A stretch of 64,000 nucleotides of DNA from Blastomussa wellsi (GCA_947652115.1 OX393565.1:23439938-23503937); one strand, 5' to 3'; positions 1 through 9,982 are shown, counted from the stretch's first letter. Numbers and translations are program-made. The notes: generated from the letters alone by a model not told the origin.

Positions 1-47
1 AACTCGACTTCTACAGTCCTCCGCTCTACCAACTGAGCTATCGAAAG
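1..47 (-). tRNA. tRNA-Tyr-GTA: tRNA-Tyr(GTA), copy 1, cut by window edge
   Basis: Only the 5' half is present: acceptor 5' strand, D arm, anticodon GTA and part of the intron. C2 is changed to U, giving a U-G wobble with G71. The 3' half lies outside the window. Confidence 0.85.
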
Positions 48-257
48 AACACTTAACCGGGTGGGTTAAAGTGTACAATTTCTTTTGTCTTAAAATGAAG
101 GACTTAAAAATAAATGAAAAAGATCAATGAATAAAGTGAAAAAGGAAGGGTATTAATCTTGAATAAAAAAAAAACAGAAAGGTGATTTTCTTTCGAAGCG
201 CCTTTCGCGGAAAAACCAAATTTTGAAATAAATATTAAAAACATAAAACTAAAACTT

Positions 258-343
258 TCCTTCAAGCCGGATTGGAACCAGCGACCTAAGGATGTCAACT
301 CGACTTCTACAGTCCTCCGCTCTACCAACTGAGCTATCGAAGG
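258..343 (-). tRNA. tRNA-Tyr-GTA: tRNA-Tyr(GTA), copy 2, altered T loop
   Basis: Full cloverleaf with 13-nt intron, but C67 is U and T-loop purine 57 is C, which breaks the B-box consensus. It sits in a B-type unit like copies 7, 18 and 25, and may be weak or silent. Confidence 0.8.
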
Positions 344-545
344 AACATGTGGGATAAAGTGCAGAATCTCTTTCGTCTTACAACGAAGCATTGAAAAATA
401 AAATGAAAAACGGTCAATGGATAAAGTGAAAAAAGAAAGGATAATAAACTTCAATAAAAAAGCAGAAAGGTGATTTTCTTTCGAAACGTCGTTCGCGGAT
501 AGACCAAAGTTCGAAATAAATATTACAAACAGAAAACTAAAAGTT

Positions 546-631
546 TCCTTCGAGCCGGATTCGAACCAGCGACCTAAGGATGTCAACTCGACTTTTACAG
601 TCCTCCGCTCTACCAACTGAGCTATCGAAGG
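546..631 (-). tRNA. tRNA-Tyr-GTA: tRNA-Tyr(GTA), copy 3, A37 variant
   Basis: Intact cloverleaf and intron. The only change is G37 to A, the base between the anticodon and the intron, so it touches the 5' splice site of the tRNA intron. Confidence 0.9.
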
Positions 632-834
632 AACACGTGGGATAGAGTGCCCAATCTCTTTCGTCTTACAACGATGCATTGAAAAATAAAATGAAAAACG
701 GTCAATGGATAAAGTGAAAAAAGAAAGGATAATAAACTTGAATAAAAAAAGCAGAAAGGTGATTTTCTTTCGAAACGTCGTTCGCGGAGAGACCAAAGTT
801 CGAAATAAATATTACAAACAGAAAACTAAAAGTT

Positions 835-920
835 TCCTTCGAGCCGGATTCGAACCAGCGACCTAAGGATGTCAACTCGACTTCTACAGTCCTCCGCTCT
901 ACCAACTGAGCTATCGAAGG
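835..920 (-). tRNA. tRNA-Tyr-GTA: tRNA-Tyr(GTA), copy 4, consensus
   Basis: Consensus gene. The acceptor stem CCTTCGA pairs with TCGAAGG, anticodon stem GAGGA with TCCTT, and the loop reads CTGTAG, then a 13-nt intron, then A. The T arm is GCTGGTTCGAATCCGGC and the discriminator is A. TTTT follows 4 nt after the 3' end. Confidence 0.96.
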
Positions 921-1129
921 AATACTTGACCAGGTGGGATAAAGTGCACAATATTTTTCGTCTTACAACGATGCATTGAAAAATAATTGAAAAAGGTCAA
1001 TGAATAAACTGAAACGAGAAAGGATAATAATCTTGAATAAAAAAAGCAGAAAGGTGATTTTCTTTCGAAACGTCGTTCGCGGACATACCAAAGTTCTTAA
1101 TAAATATTACAAACAGAAAACTAAAAGTT

Positions 1130-1215
1130 TCCTTCGAGCCGGATTCGAACCAGCGACCTAAGGATGTCAACTCGACTTCTACAGTCCTCCGCTCTACCAA
1201 CTGAGCTATCGAAGG
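1130..1215 (-). tRNA. tRNA-Tyr-GTA: tRNA-Tyr(GTA), copy 5, consensus
   Basis: Matches the array consensus at every position, intron included. Confidence 0.96.
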
Positions 1216-1418
1216 AACACGTGGGATAAAGTGCACAATCTCTTTCGTCTTACAACGATGCATTGAAATATAAAATGAAAAACGGTCAATGGATAAAGTG
1301 AAAAAAGAAAGGATAATAAACTTGAATAAAAAAAGCAGAAAGGTGATTTTCTTTCGAAATGTCGTTCGCGGAGAGACCAAAGTTCGAAATAAATATTACA
1401 AACAGAAAACTAAAAGTT

Positions 1419-1504
1419 TCCTTCGAGCCGGATTCGAACCAGCGACCTAAGGATGTCAACTCGACTTCTACAGTCCTCCGCTCTACCAACTGAGCTATCG
1501 AAAG
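1419..1504 (-). tRNA. tRNA-Tyr-GTA: tRNA-Tyr(GTA), copy 6, U2 variant
   Basis: Consensus except C2 to U (wobble with G71), the same change as copy 1. Both copies precede a B-type spacer. Confidence 0.92.
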
Positions 1505-1715
1505 AACACTTAACCGGGTGGGTTAAAGTGTACAATCTCTTTTGTCTTAAAATGAAGGACTTAAAAATAAATGAAAAAGATCAATGAATAAAGTGAAAAA
1601 GGAAGGGTATTAATCTTGAATAAAAAAAAAAACAGAAAGGTGATTTTCTTTCGAAGCGCCTTTCGCGGAAAAACCAAATTTTGAAATAAATATTAAAAAC
1701 ATAAAACTAAAACTT

Positions 1716-1801
1716 TCCTTCAAGCCGGATTGGAACCAGCGACCTAAGGATGTCAACTCGACTTCTACAGTCCTCCGCTCTACCAACTGAGCTATCGAAG
1801 G
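1716..1801 (-). tRNA. tRNA-Tyr-GTA: tRNA-Tyr(GTA), copy 7, altered T loop
   Basis: Same pair of changes as copy 2: U67 and C57 in the T loop, damaging the B box. B-type unit. Confidence 0.8.
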
Positions 1802-2003
1802 AACATGTGGGATAAAGTGCAGAATCTCTTTCGTCTTACAACGATGCATTGAAAAATAAAATGAAAAATGGTCAATGGATAAAGGGAAAAAAGAAAGGAT
1901 AATAAACTTCAATAAAAAAGCAGAAAGGTGATTTTCTTTCGAAACGTCGTTCGCGGATAGACCAAAGTTCTTAATAAATATTACAAACAGAAAACTAAAA
2001 GTT

Positions 2004-2089
2004 TCCTTCGAGCCGGATTCGAACCAGCGACCTAAGGATGTCAACTCGACTTCTACAGTCCTCCGCTCTACCAACTGAGCTATCGAAGG
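2004..2089 (-). tRNA. tRNA-Tyr-GTA: tRNA-Tyr(GTA), copy 8, consensus
   Basis: Matches the array consensus at every position. Confidence 0.96.
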
Positions 2090-2300
2090 AATACTTGACC
2101 AGGTGGGATAAAGTGCATAATATTTTTCGTCTTACAACGATGCATTGAAAAATAAAATGAAAAACGGTCAATGGATAAAGTGAAAAAAGAAAGGATAATA
2201 AACTTGAATAAAAAAAGCAGAAAGGTGATTTTCTTTCGAAACGTCGTTCGCTGACATACCAAAGTTCGAAATAAATATTACAAACAGAAAACTAAAAGTT

Positions 2301-2386
2301 TCCTTCGAGCCGGATTTGAACCAGCGACCTAAGGATGTCAACTCGACTCCTACAGTCCTCCGCTCTACCAACTGAGCTATCGAAGG
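2301..2386 (-). tRNA. tRNA-Tyr-GTA: tRNA-Tyr(GTA), copy 9
   Basis: T-loop G57 is A, an allowed purine. The first intron base is G instead of A, a change shared only with copy 21. Confidence 0.93.
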
Positions 2387-2593
2387 AATACTTGACCAGG
2401 TGGGATAAAGTGCACAATATTTTTCGTCTTACAACGTTGCATCGAAAAATAATTGAAAAAGGTCAATGAATAAACTGAAAAGAGAAAGGATAATAGTCTT
2501 GAAAAAAAAAGCAAGAAGGTGATTTTCTTGCAAACGTTGTTCGCGGACATACCAAAGTTCTTAATAAATATTACAAACAGAAAACTAAAAGTT

Positions 2594-2679
2594 TCCTTCG
2601 AGCCGGATTCGAACCAGCGACCTAAGGATGTCAACTCGACTTCTACAGTCCTCCGCTCTACCAACTGAGCTATCGAAGG
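2594..2679 (-). tRNA. tRNA-Tyr-GTA: tRNA-Tyr(GTA), copy 10, consensus
   Basis: Matches the array consensus at every position. Confidence 0.96.
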
Positions 2680-2889
2680 AACACTTAACCGGGTGGGTTA
2701 AAGTGCACAATCTCTTTTGTCTTAAAATGAAGGACTTAAAAATAAATGAAAAAGATCAACGAATAAAGTGAAAAAGGAAGGGTATTAATCTTGAATAAAA
2801 AAAAAACAGAAAGGTGATTTTCTTTCGAAGCGTCTTTCGCGGAAAAACAAAATTTTGAAATAAATATTACAAACATCAAACTAAAACTT

Positions 2890-2975
2890 TCCTTCGAGCC
2901 GGATTCGAACCAGCGACCTAAGGATGTCACCTCGACTTCTACAGTCCTCCGCTCTACCAACTGAGCTATCGAAGG
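2890..2975 (-). tRNA. tRNA-Tyr-GTA: tRNA-Tyr(GTA), copy 11, intron variant
   Basis: Consensus mature tRNA. One base of the intron differs (plus strand gtcacctcg instead of gtcaactcg), shared only with copy 27 and so a marker of block duplication. Confidence 0.95.
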
Positions 2976-3178
2976 AACACGTGGGATAAAGTGCAGAATC
3001 TCTTTCGTCTTACAACGATGCATTGAAAAATAAAATGAAAAACGGTCAATGGATAAAGTGAAAAAAGAAAGGATAATAAACTTGAATAAAAAAAGCAGAA
3101 AGGTGATTTTCTTTCGAAACGTCGTTCGCGGATAGACCAAAGTTCGAAATAAATATTACAAACAGAAAACTAAAAGTT

Positions 3179-3264
3179 TCCTTCGAGCCGGATTCGAACC
3201 AGCGACCTAAGGATGTCAACTCGACTTCTACAGTCCTCCGCTCTACCAACTGAGCTATCGAAGG
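3179..3264 (-). tRNA. tRNA-Tyr-GTA: tRNA-Tyr(GTA), copy 12, consensus
   Basis: Matches the array consensus at every position. Confidence 0.96.
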
Positions 3265-3469
3265 AACATGTGGGATAAAGTGAACAATCTCTTTCGTCTT
3301 ACAACGATGCATTGAAAAATAAAATGAAAAACGGTCAATGGATAAAGTGAAAAAAGAAAGGATAATAAACTTCAATAAAAAAAAAACAGAAAGGTGATTT
3401 TCTTTCGAAACGTCGTTCGCGGATAGACCAAAGTTCGAAATAAATATTAGAAACCGAAAACTAAAAGTT

Positions 3470-3555
3470 TCCTTCGAGCCGGATTCGAACCAGCGACCTA
3501 AGGATGTCAACTCGACTTCTACAGTCCTCCGCTCTACCAACTGAGCTATCGAAGG
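3470..3555 (-). tRNA. tRNA-Tyr-GTA: tRNA-Tyr(GTA), copy 13, consensus
   Basis: Matches the array consensus at every position. Confidence 0.96.
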
Positions 3556-3766
3556 AACACTTAACCGGGTGGGTTAAAGTGTACAATCTCTTTTGTCTTA
3601 AAATGAAGGACTTAAAAATAAATGAAAAAGATCAATGAATAAAGTGAAAAAGGAAGGGTATTAATCTTGAATAAAAAAAAAAACAGAAAGGTGATTTTCT
3701 TTCGAAGCGCCTTTCGCGGAAAAACCAAATTTTGAAATAAATATTAAAAACATAAAACTAAAACTT

Positions 3767-3852
3767 TCCTTCAAGCCGGATTCGAACCAGCGACATAAGG
3801 ATGTCAACTCGACTTCTACAGTCCTCCGCTCTACCAACTGAGCTATCGAAGG
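3767..3852 (-). tRNA. tRNA-Tyr-GTA: tRNA-Tyr(GTA), copy 14, variable-loop variant
   Basis: U67 gives a wobble with G6, and variable-loop G45 is U. The T loop is intact. The combination is shared with copy 30. Confidence 0.88.
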
Positions 3853-4054
3853 AACATGTGGGATAAAGTGAAGAATCTCTTTCGTCTTACAACGATGCAT
3901 TGAAAAATAAAATGAAAAACGGTCAATGGATAAAGTGAAAAAAGAAAGGATAATAAACTTCAATAAAAAAGCAGAAAGGTGATTTTCTTTCGAAACGTCG
4001 TTCGCGGATAGACCAAAGTTCGAAATAAATATTACAAACAGAAAACTAAAAGTT

Positions 4055-4140
4055 TCCTTCGAGCCGGATTCGAACCAGCGACCTAAGGATGTCAACTCGA
4101 CTTCTACAGTCCTCCGCTCTACCAACTGAGCTATCGAAGG
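4055..4140 (-). tRNA. tRNA-Tyr-GTA: tRNA-Tyr(GTA), copy 15, consensus
   Basis: Matches the array consensus at every position. Confidence 0.96.
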
Positions 4141-4342
4141 AACATGTGGGATAAAGTGCAGAATCTCTTTCGTCTTACAACGATGCATTGAAAAATAAAA
4201 TGAAAAACGGTCAATGGATAAAGTGAAAAAAGAAAGGATAATAAACTTCAATAAAAAAGCAGAAAGGTGATTTTCTTTCGAAACGTCGTTCGCGGATAGA
4301 CCAAAGTTCGAAATAAATATTACAAACAGAAAACTAAAAGTT

Positions 4343-4428
4343 TCCTTCGAGCCGGATTCGAACCAGCGACCTAAGGATGTCAACTCGACTTCTACAGTCC
4401 TCCGCTCTACCAACTGAGCTATCGAAGG
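4343..4428 (-). tRNA. tRNA-Tyr-GTA: tRNA-Tyr(GTA), copy 16, consensus
   Basis: Matches the array consensus at every position. Confidence 0.96.
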
Positions 4429-4639
4429 AATACTTGACCAGGCGGGATAAAGTGCACAATATTTTTCGTCTTACAACGATGCATTGAAAAATAAAATGAA
4501 AAACGGTCAATGGATAAAGTGAAAAAAGAAAGGATAATAAACTTCAATAAAAAAAGCAGAAAGGTGATTTTCTTTCGAAACGTCGTTCGCGGATAGACCA
4601 AAGTTCGAAATAAATATTAGAAACAGAAAACTAAAAGTT

Positions 4640-4725
4640 TCCTTCGAGCCGGATTCGAACCAGCGACCTAAGGATGTCAACTCGACTTCTACAGTCCTCC
4701 GCTCTACCAACTGAGCTATCGAAGG
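4640..4725 (-). tRNA. tRNA-Tyr-GTA: tRNA-Tyr(GTA), copy 17, consensus
   Basis: Matches the array consensus at every position. Confidence 0.96.
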
Positions 4726-4935
4726 AACACTTAACCGGGTGGGTTAAAGTGTACAATCTCTTTTGTCTTAAAATGAAGGACTTAAAAATAAATGAAAAAG
4801 ATCAATGAATAAAGTGAAAAAGAAAGGGTATTAATCTTAAATAAAAAAAAAACAGAAAGGTGATTTTCTTTCGAAGCGCCTTTCGCGGAAAAACCAAATT
4901 TTGAAATAAATATTAAAAACATAAAACTAAAACTT

Positions 4936-5021
4936 TCTTTCAAGCCGGATTGGAACCAGCGACATAAGGATGTCAACTCGACTTCTACAGTCCTCCGCTC
5001 TACCAACTGAGCTATCGAAGG
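4936..5021 (-). tRNA. tRNA-Tyr-GTA: tRNA-Tyr(GTA), copy 18, probably decaying
   Basis: Carries U67 and C57 as in copy 2, U45 as in copy 14, and G71 to A, which mispairs with C2. Four changes make a functional product doubtful. Confidence 0.65.
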
Positions 5022-5223
5022 AACATGTGGGATAAAGTGCAGAATCTCTTTCGTCTTACAACGATGCATTGAAAAATAAAATGAAAAACGGTCAATGGAT
5101 AAAGTGAAAAAAGAAAGGATAATAAACTTCAATAAAAAAGCAGAAAGGTGATTTTCTTTCGAAACGTCGTTCGCGGATAGACCAAAGTTCGAAATAAATA
5201 TTACAAACAGAAAACTAAAAGTT

Positions 5224-5309
5224 TCCTTCGAGCCGGATTCGAACCAGCGACCTAAGGATGTCAACTCGAGTTCTACAGTCCTCCGCTCTACCAACTGAGC
5301 TATCGAAGA
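5224..5309 (-). tRNA. tRNA-Tyr-GTA: tRNA-Tyr(GTA), copy 19, 5' junction deletion
   Basis: A 2-3 nt deletion at the 5' boundary replaces C1 by U (wobble with G72) and shifts the flank. One intron base also differs (gagtt). The rest is consensus. Confidence 0.85.
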
Positions 5310-5516
5310 TACTTGACCAGGTGGAATAAAGTGCACAATATTTTTCGTCTTACAACGATGCATTGAAAAATAATTGAAAAAGGTCAATGAATAAACTGAA
5401 AAGAGAAAGGATAATAATCTTGAATAAAAAAAGCAGAAAGGTGATTTTCTTTCGAAACGTCGTTCGCGGATAGACCAAAGTTCGAAATAAATATTACAAA
5501 CAGAAAACTAAAAGTT

Positions 5517-5602
5517 TCCTTCGAGCCGGATTCGAACCAGCGACCTAAGGATGTCAACTCGACTTCTACAGTCCTCCGCTCTACCAACTGAGCTATCGAA
5601 GG
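5517..5602 (-). tRNA. tRNA-Tyr-GTA: tRNA-Tyr(GTA), copy 20, consensus
   Basis: Matches the array consensus at every position. Confidence 0.96.
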
Positions 5603-5813
5603 AATACTTGACCAGGTGGGATAAAGTGCACAATATTTTTCGTCTTACAACGATGCATTGAAAAATAAAATGAAAAACGGTCAATGGATAAAGTGAAAAA
5701 AGAAAGGATAATAAACTTGAATAAAAAAAGCAGAAAGGTGATTTTCTTTCGAAACGTCGTTCGCTGACATACCAAAGTTCGAAATAAATATTACAAACAG
5801 AAAACTAAAAGTT

Positions 5814-5899
5814 TCCTTCGAGCCGGATTCGAACCAGCGACCTAAGGATGTCAACTCGACTCCTACAGTCCTCCGCTCTACCAACTGAGCTATCGAAGG
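5814..5899 (-). tRNA. tRNA-Tyr-GTA: tRNA-Tyr(GTA), copy 21, intron variant
   Basis: Consensus mature tRNA; the first intron base is G, shared only with copy 9. Confidence 0.95.
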
Positions 5900-6106
5900 A
5901 ATACTTGACCAGGTGGGATAAAGTGCACAATATTTTTCGTCTTACAACGTTGCATCGAAAAATAATTGAAAAAGGTCAATGAATAAACTGAAAAGAGAAA
6001 GGATAATAATCTTGAAAAAAAAAGCAAGAAGGTGATTTTCTTTCAAACGTTGTTCGCGGACATACCAAAGTTCTTAATAAATATTACAAACAGAAAACTA
6101 AAAGTT

Positions 6107-6192
6107 TCCTTCGAGCCGGATTCGAACCAGCGACCTAAGGATGTCAACTCGACTTCTACAGTCCTCCGCTCTACCAACTGAGCTATCGAAGG
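6107..6192 (-). tRNA. tRNA-Tyr-GTA: tRNA-Tyr(GTA), copy 22, consensus
   Basis: Matches the array consensus at every position. Confidence 0.96.
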
Positions 6193-6402
6193 AACACTTA
6201 ACCGGGCGGGTTAAAGTGCACTATCTCTTTTGTCTTAAAATGAAGGACTTAAAAATAAATGAAAAAGATCAACGAATAAAGTGAAAAAGGAAGGGTATTA
6301 ATCTTGAATAAAAAAAAAACAGAAAGGTGATTTTCTTTCGAAGCGTCTTTCGCGGAAAAACAAAATTTTGAAATAAATATTACAAACATCAAACTAAAAC
6401 TT

Positions 6403-6488
6403 TCCTTCGAGCCGGATTCGAACCAGCGACCTAAGGATGTCAACTCGACTTCTACAGTCCTCCGCTCTACCAACTGAGCTATCGAAGG
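6403..6488 (-). tRNA. tRNA-Tyr-GTA: tRNA-Tyr(GTA), copy 23, consensus
   Basis: Matches the array consensus at every position, although it lies in a B-type unit. Confidence 0.96.
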
Positions 6489-6691
6489 AACATGTGGGAT
6501 AAAGTGCAGAATCTCTTTCGTCTTACAACGATGCATTGAACAATAAAATGAAAAACGGTCAATGGATAAAGTGAAAAAAGAAAGGATAATAAACTTGAAT
6601 AAAAAAAGCAGAAAGGTGATTTTCTTTCGAAACGTCGTTCGCGGAAAGACCAAAGTTCGAAATAAATATTACAAACAGAAAACTAAAAGTT

Positions 6692-6777
6692 TCCTTCGAG
6701 CCGGATTCGAACCAGCGACCTAAGGATGTCAACTCGACTTCTACAGTCCTCCGCTCTACCAACTGAGCTATTGAAAG
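6692..6777 (-). tRNA. tRNA-Tyr-GTA: tRNA-Tyr(GTA), copy 24, acceptor-stem mismatch
   Basis: C2 to U is a tolerable wobble, but G6 to A mispairs with C67. The rest is consensus. Confidence 0.8.
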
Positions 6778-6987
6778 AACACTTAACCGGGTGGGTTAAA
6801 GTGTACAATCTCTTTTGTCTTAAAATGAAGGACTTAAAAATAAATGAAAAAGATCAATGAATAAAGTGAAAAAGGAAGGGTATTAATCTTGAATAAAAAA
6901 AAAACAGAAAGGTGATTTTCTTTCGAAGCGCCTTTCGCGGAAAAACCAAATTTTGAAATAAATATTAAAAACATAAAACTAAAACTT

Positions 6988-7073
6988 TCCTTCAAGCCGG
7001 ATTGGAACCAGCGACCTAAGGATGTCAACTCGACTTCTACAGTTCTCCGCTCTAACAAATGAGCTATCGAAGG
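6988..7073 (-). pseudogene. tRNA-Tyr copy 25, degenerate
   Basis: U67 and C57, several D-loop changes (plus strand ctctaacaaatgagc) and G30 to A, which mispairs in the anticodon stem. The A box and B box are both altered. Probable tRNA pseudogene inside the array. Confidence 0.75.
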
Positions 7074-7275
7074 AACATGTGGGATAAAGTGCAGAATGTC
7101 TTTCGTCTTACAACGATGCATTGAAAAATAAAATGAAAAACGGTCAATGGATAAAGTGAAAAAAGAAAGGATAATAAACTTCAATAAAAAAGCAGAAAGG
7201 TGATTTTCTTTCGAAACGTCGTTCGCGGATAGACCAAAGTTCGAAATAAATATTACAAACAGCAAACTAAAAGTT

Positions 7276-7361
7276 TCCTTCGAGCCGGATTCGAACCAGC
7301 GACCTAAGGGTGTCAACTCGACTTCTACAGTCCTCCGCTCTACCAACTGAGCTATCGAAGG
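7276..7361 (-). tRNA. tRNA-Tyr-GTA: tRNA-Tyr(GTA), copy 26, one anticodon-stem mismatch
   Basis: Consensus except U39 to C, which mispairs with A31 at the top of the anticodon stem. Confidence 0.85.
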
Positions 7362-7568
7362 AATACTTGACCAGGTGGGATAAAGTGCACAATATTTTTC
7401 GTCTTACAACGTTGCATCGAAAAATAATTGAAAAAGGTCAATGAATAAACTGAAAAGAGAAAGGATAATAATCTTGAAAAAAAAAGCAAGAAGGTGATTT
7501 TCTTGCAAACGTTGTTCGCGGACATACCAAAGTTCTTAATAAATATTACAAACAGAAAACTAAAAGTT

Positions 7569-7654
7569 TCCTTCGAGCCGGATTCGAACCAGCGACCTAA
7601 GGATGTCACCTCGACTTCTACAGTCCTCCGCTCTACCAACTGAGCTATCGAAGG
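7569..7654 (-). tRNA. tRNA-Tyr-GTA: tRNA-Tyr(GTA), copy 27, intron variant
   Basis: Consensus mature tRNA with the same intron change as copy 11. Confidence 0.95.
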
Positions 7655-7857
7655 AACACGTGGGATAAAGTGCAGAATCTCTTTCGTCTTACAACGATGC
7701 ATTGAAAAATAAAATGAAAAACGGTCAATGGATAAAGTGAAAAAAGAAAGGATAATAAACTTGAATAAAAAAAGCAGAAAGGTGATTTTCTTTCGAAACG
7801 TCGTTCGCGGATAGACCAAAGTTCGAAATAAATATTACAAACAGAAAACTAAAAGTT

Positions 7858-7943
7858 TCCTTCGAGCCGGATTCGAACCAGCGACCTAAGGATGTCAACT
7901 CGACTTCTACAGTCCTCCGCTCTACCAACTGAGCTATCGAAGG
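7858..7943 (-). tRNA. tRNA-Tyr-GTA: tRNA-Tyr(GTA), copy 28, consensus
   Basis: Matches the array consensus at every position. Confidence 0.96.
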
Positions 7944-8148
7944 AACATGTGGGATAAAGTGCACAATCTCTTTCGTCTTACAACGATGCATTGAAAAATA
8001 AAATTAAAAACGGTCAATGGATAAAGTGAAAAAAGAAAGGATAATAAACTTCAATAAAAAAAAAACAGAAAGGTGATTTTCTTTCGAAACGTCGTTCGCG
8101 GATAGACCAAAGTTCGAAATAAATATTAGAAACAGAAAACTAAAAGTT

Positions 8149-8234
8149 TCCTTCGAACCGGATTCGAACCAGCGACCTAAGGATGTCAACTCGACTTCTA
8201 CAGTCCTCCGCTCTACCAACTGAGCTATCGAAGG
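8149..8234 (-). tRNA. tRNA-Tyr-GTA: tRNA-Tyr(GTA), copy 29, U65 variant
   Basis: C65 to U in the T stem keeps a G-U wobble. The rest is consensus. Confidence 0.93.
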
Positions 8235-8445
8235 AACACTTAACCGGGTGGGTTAAAGTGTACAATCTCTTTTGTCTTAAAATGAAGGACTTAAAAATAA
8301 ATGAAAAAGATCAATGAATAAAGTGAAAAAGGAAGGGTATTAATCTTGAATAAAAAAAAAAACAGAAAGGTGATTTTCTTTCGAAGCGCCTTTCGCGGAA
8401 AAACCAAATTTTGAAATAAATATTAAAAACATAAAACTAAAACTT

Positions 8446-8531
8446 TCCTTCAAGCCGGATTCGAACCAGCGACATAAGGATGTCAACTCGACTTCTACAG
8501 TCCTCCGCTCTACCAACTGAGCTATCGAAGG
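8446..8531 (-). tRNA. tRNA-Tyr-GTA: tRNA-Tyr(GTA), copy 30, variable-loop variant
   Basis: U67 and U45, identical in kind to copy 14. Confidence 0.88.
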
Positions 8532-8733
8532 AACATGTGGGATAAAGTGAAGAATCTCTTTCGTCTTACAACGATGCATTGAAAAATAAAATGAAAAACG
8601 GTCAATGGATAAAGTGAAAAAAGAAAGGATAATAAACTTCAATAAAAAAGCAGAAAGGTGATTTTCTTTCGAAACGTCGTTCGCGGATAGACCAAAGTTC
8701 GAAATAAATATTACAAACAGAAAACTAAAAGTT

Positions 8734-8819
8734 TCCTTCGAGCCGGATTCGAACCAGCGACCTAAGGATGTCAACTCGACTTCTACAGTCCTCCGCTCTA
8801 CCAACTGAGCTATCGAAGG
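8734..8819 (-). tRNA. tRNA-Tyr-GTA: tRNA-Tyr(GTA), copy 31, consensus
   Basis: Matches the array consensus at every position. Confidence 0.96.
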
Positions 8820-9021
8820 AACATGTGGGATAAAGTGCAGAATCTCTTTCGTCTTACAACGATGCATTGAAAAATAAAATGAAAAACGGTCAATGGATAA
8901 AGTGAAAAAAGAAAGGATAATAAACTTCAATAAAAAAGCAGAAAGGTGATTTTCTTTCGAAACGTCGTTCGCGGATAGACCAAAGTTCGAAATAAATATT
9001 ACAAACAGAAAACTAAAAGTT

Positions 9022-9107
9022 TCCTTCGAGCCGGATTCGAACCAGCGACCTAAGGATGTCAACTCGACTTCTACAGTCCTCCGCTCTACCAACTGAGCTA
9101 TCGAAGG
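9022..9107 (-). tRNA. tRNA-Tyr-GTA: tRNA-Tyr(GTA), copy 32, consensus
   Basis: Matches the array consensus. This is the extra A-type unit that block 27-34 has relative to block 11-17. Confidence 0.96.
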
Positions 9108-9310
9108 AACATGTGGGATAAAGTGCAGAATCTCTTTCGTCTTACAACGATGCATTGAAAAATAAAATGAAAAACGGTCAATGGATAAAGTGAAAAAAGA
9201 AAGGATAATAAACTTGAATAAAAAAAGCAGAAAGGTGATTTTCTTTCGAAACGTCGTTCGCGGATAGACCAAAGTTCGAAATAAATATTAGAAACAGAAA
9301 ACTAAAAGTT

Positions 9311-9396
9311 TCCTTCGAGCCGGATTCGAACCAGCGACCTAAGGATGTCAACTCGACTTCTACAGTCCTCCGCTCTACCAACTGAGCTATCGAAGG
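9311..9396 (-). tRNA. tRNA-Tyr-GTA: tRNA-Tyr(GTA), copy 33, consensus
   Basis: Matches the array consensus at every position. Confidence 0.96.
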
Positions 9397-9607
9397 AATA
9401 TTTGACCAGGCGGGATAAAGTGCACAATATTTTTCGTCTTACAACGATGCATTGAAAAATAAAATGAAAAACGGTCAATGGATAAAGTGAAAAAAGAAAG
9501 GATAATAAACTTCAATAAAAAAAGCAGAAAGGTGATTTTCTTTCGAAACGTCGTTCGCGGATAGACCAAAGTTCGAAATAAATATTAGAAACAGAAAACT
9601 AAAAGTT

Positions 9608-9693
9608 TCCTTCGAGCCGGATTCGAACCAGCGACCTAAGGATGTCAACTCGACTTCTACAGTCATCCGCTCTACCAACTGAGCTATCGAAGG
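9608..9693 (-). tRNA. tRNA-Tyr-GTA: tRNA-Tyr(GTA), copy 34, anticodon-stem mismatch
   Basis: G29 to U faces C41 in the anticodon stem. The rest is consensus. Confidence 0.82.
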
Positions 9694-9896
9694 AACACTT
9701 AACCGGGTGGGTTAAAGTGTACAATCTCTTTTGTCTTAAAATGAAGGGCTTAAAAATAAATGAAAAAGATCAATGAATAAAGTGAAAAAGAAAGGGTATT
9801 AATCTTAAATAAAAAAAAAGCAGAAAGGTGATTTTCTTTCGAAGCGTAGTTCGCGGACAATCCAAATTTCGAAATAAAATCACAAAACTAAAAGCT

Positions 9897-9982
9897 TCCT
9901 TCGAGCCGGATTTGAACCAACCACCTAATTATGTCAACTCGACTTCTACAGTCCTCCGCACCATCAACTGAGCTATCAAAGG
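9897..9982 (-). pseudogene. tRNA-Tyr copy 35, degenerate array end
   Basis: Recognisable over its full length but with many changes in the acceptor stem, T stem, variable loop and D arm. It is the last unit; the spacer after it is unique sequence. Edge units escape homogenisation, which fits its divergence. Confidence 0.8.

Larger units (their letters stand above)
1..9982 (-). repeat. Tandem array of 35 intron-containing tRNA-Tyr(GTA) units
   Basis: Near-identical units of 288-297 bp run without interruption from the window edge to 9982, so the array probably continues to the left. Each unit holds one 86-bp tRNA-Tyr gene read on the minus strand and about 205 bp of AT-rich spacer. Spacers come in three types, seen just right of each gene: A (starts aaca[c/t]gtgggataaagtg), B (aacacttaaccgggtgg) and C (aatacttgaccaggtgg). 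By right-hand spacer, copies 1 to 34 read BAACABACCBAABAACBACCCBABACAABAAACB. A TTTT run lies 4 nt past every gene, as expected for RNA polymerase III termination. Sixteen genes match the consensus exactly. Open frames in the array come from the repeat and are not protein genes. Confidence 0.96.

Noticed and set aside
104..9678. Many minus-strand open frames of 60-310 codons with repeated SIAQLVERRTVEVEL peptides
   Set aside because: They are translations of the tRNA-Tyr genes and spacers; the frame stays open only because the repeat lacks stops in that phase. No codon-type conservation.
1..9982. CRISPR-like regular repeat pattern
   Set aside because: The repeat is an 86-bp tRNA gene with conserved spacers in eukaryotic DNA; spacers are not unique.
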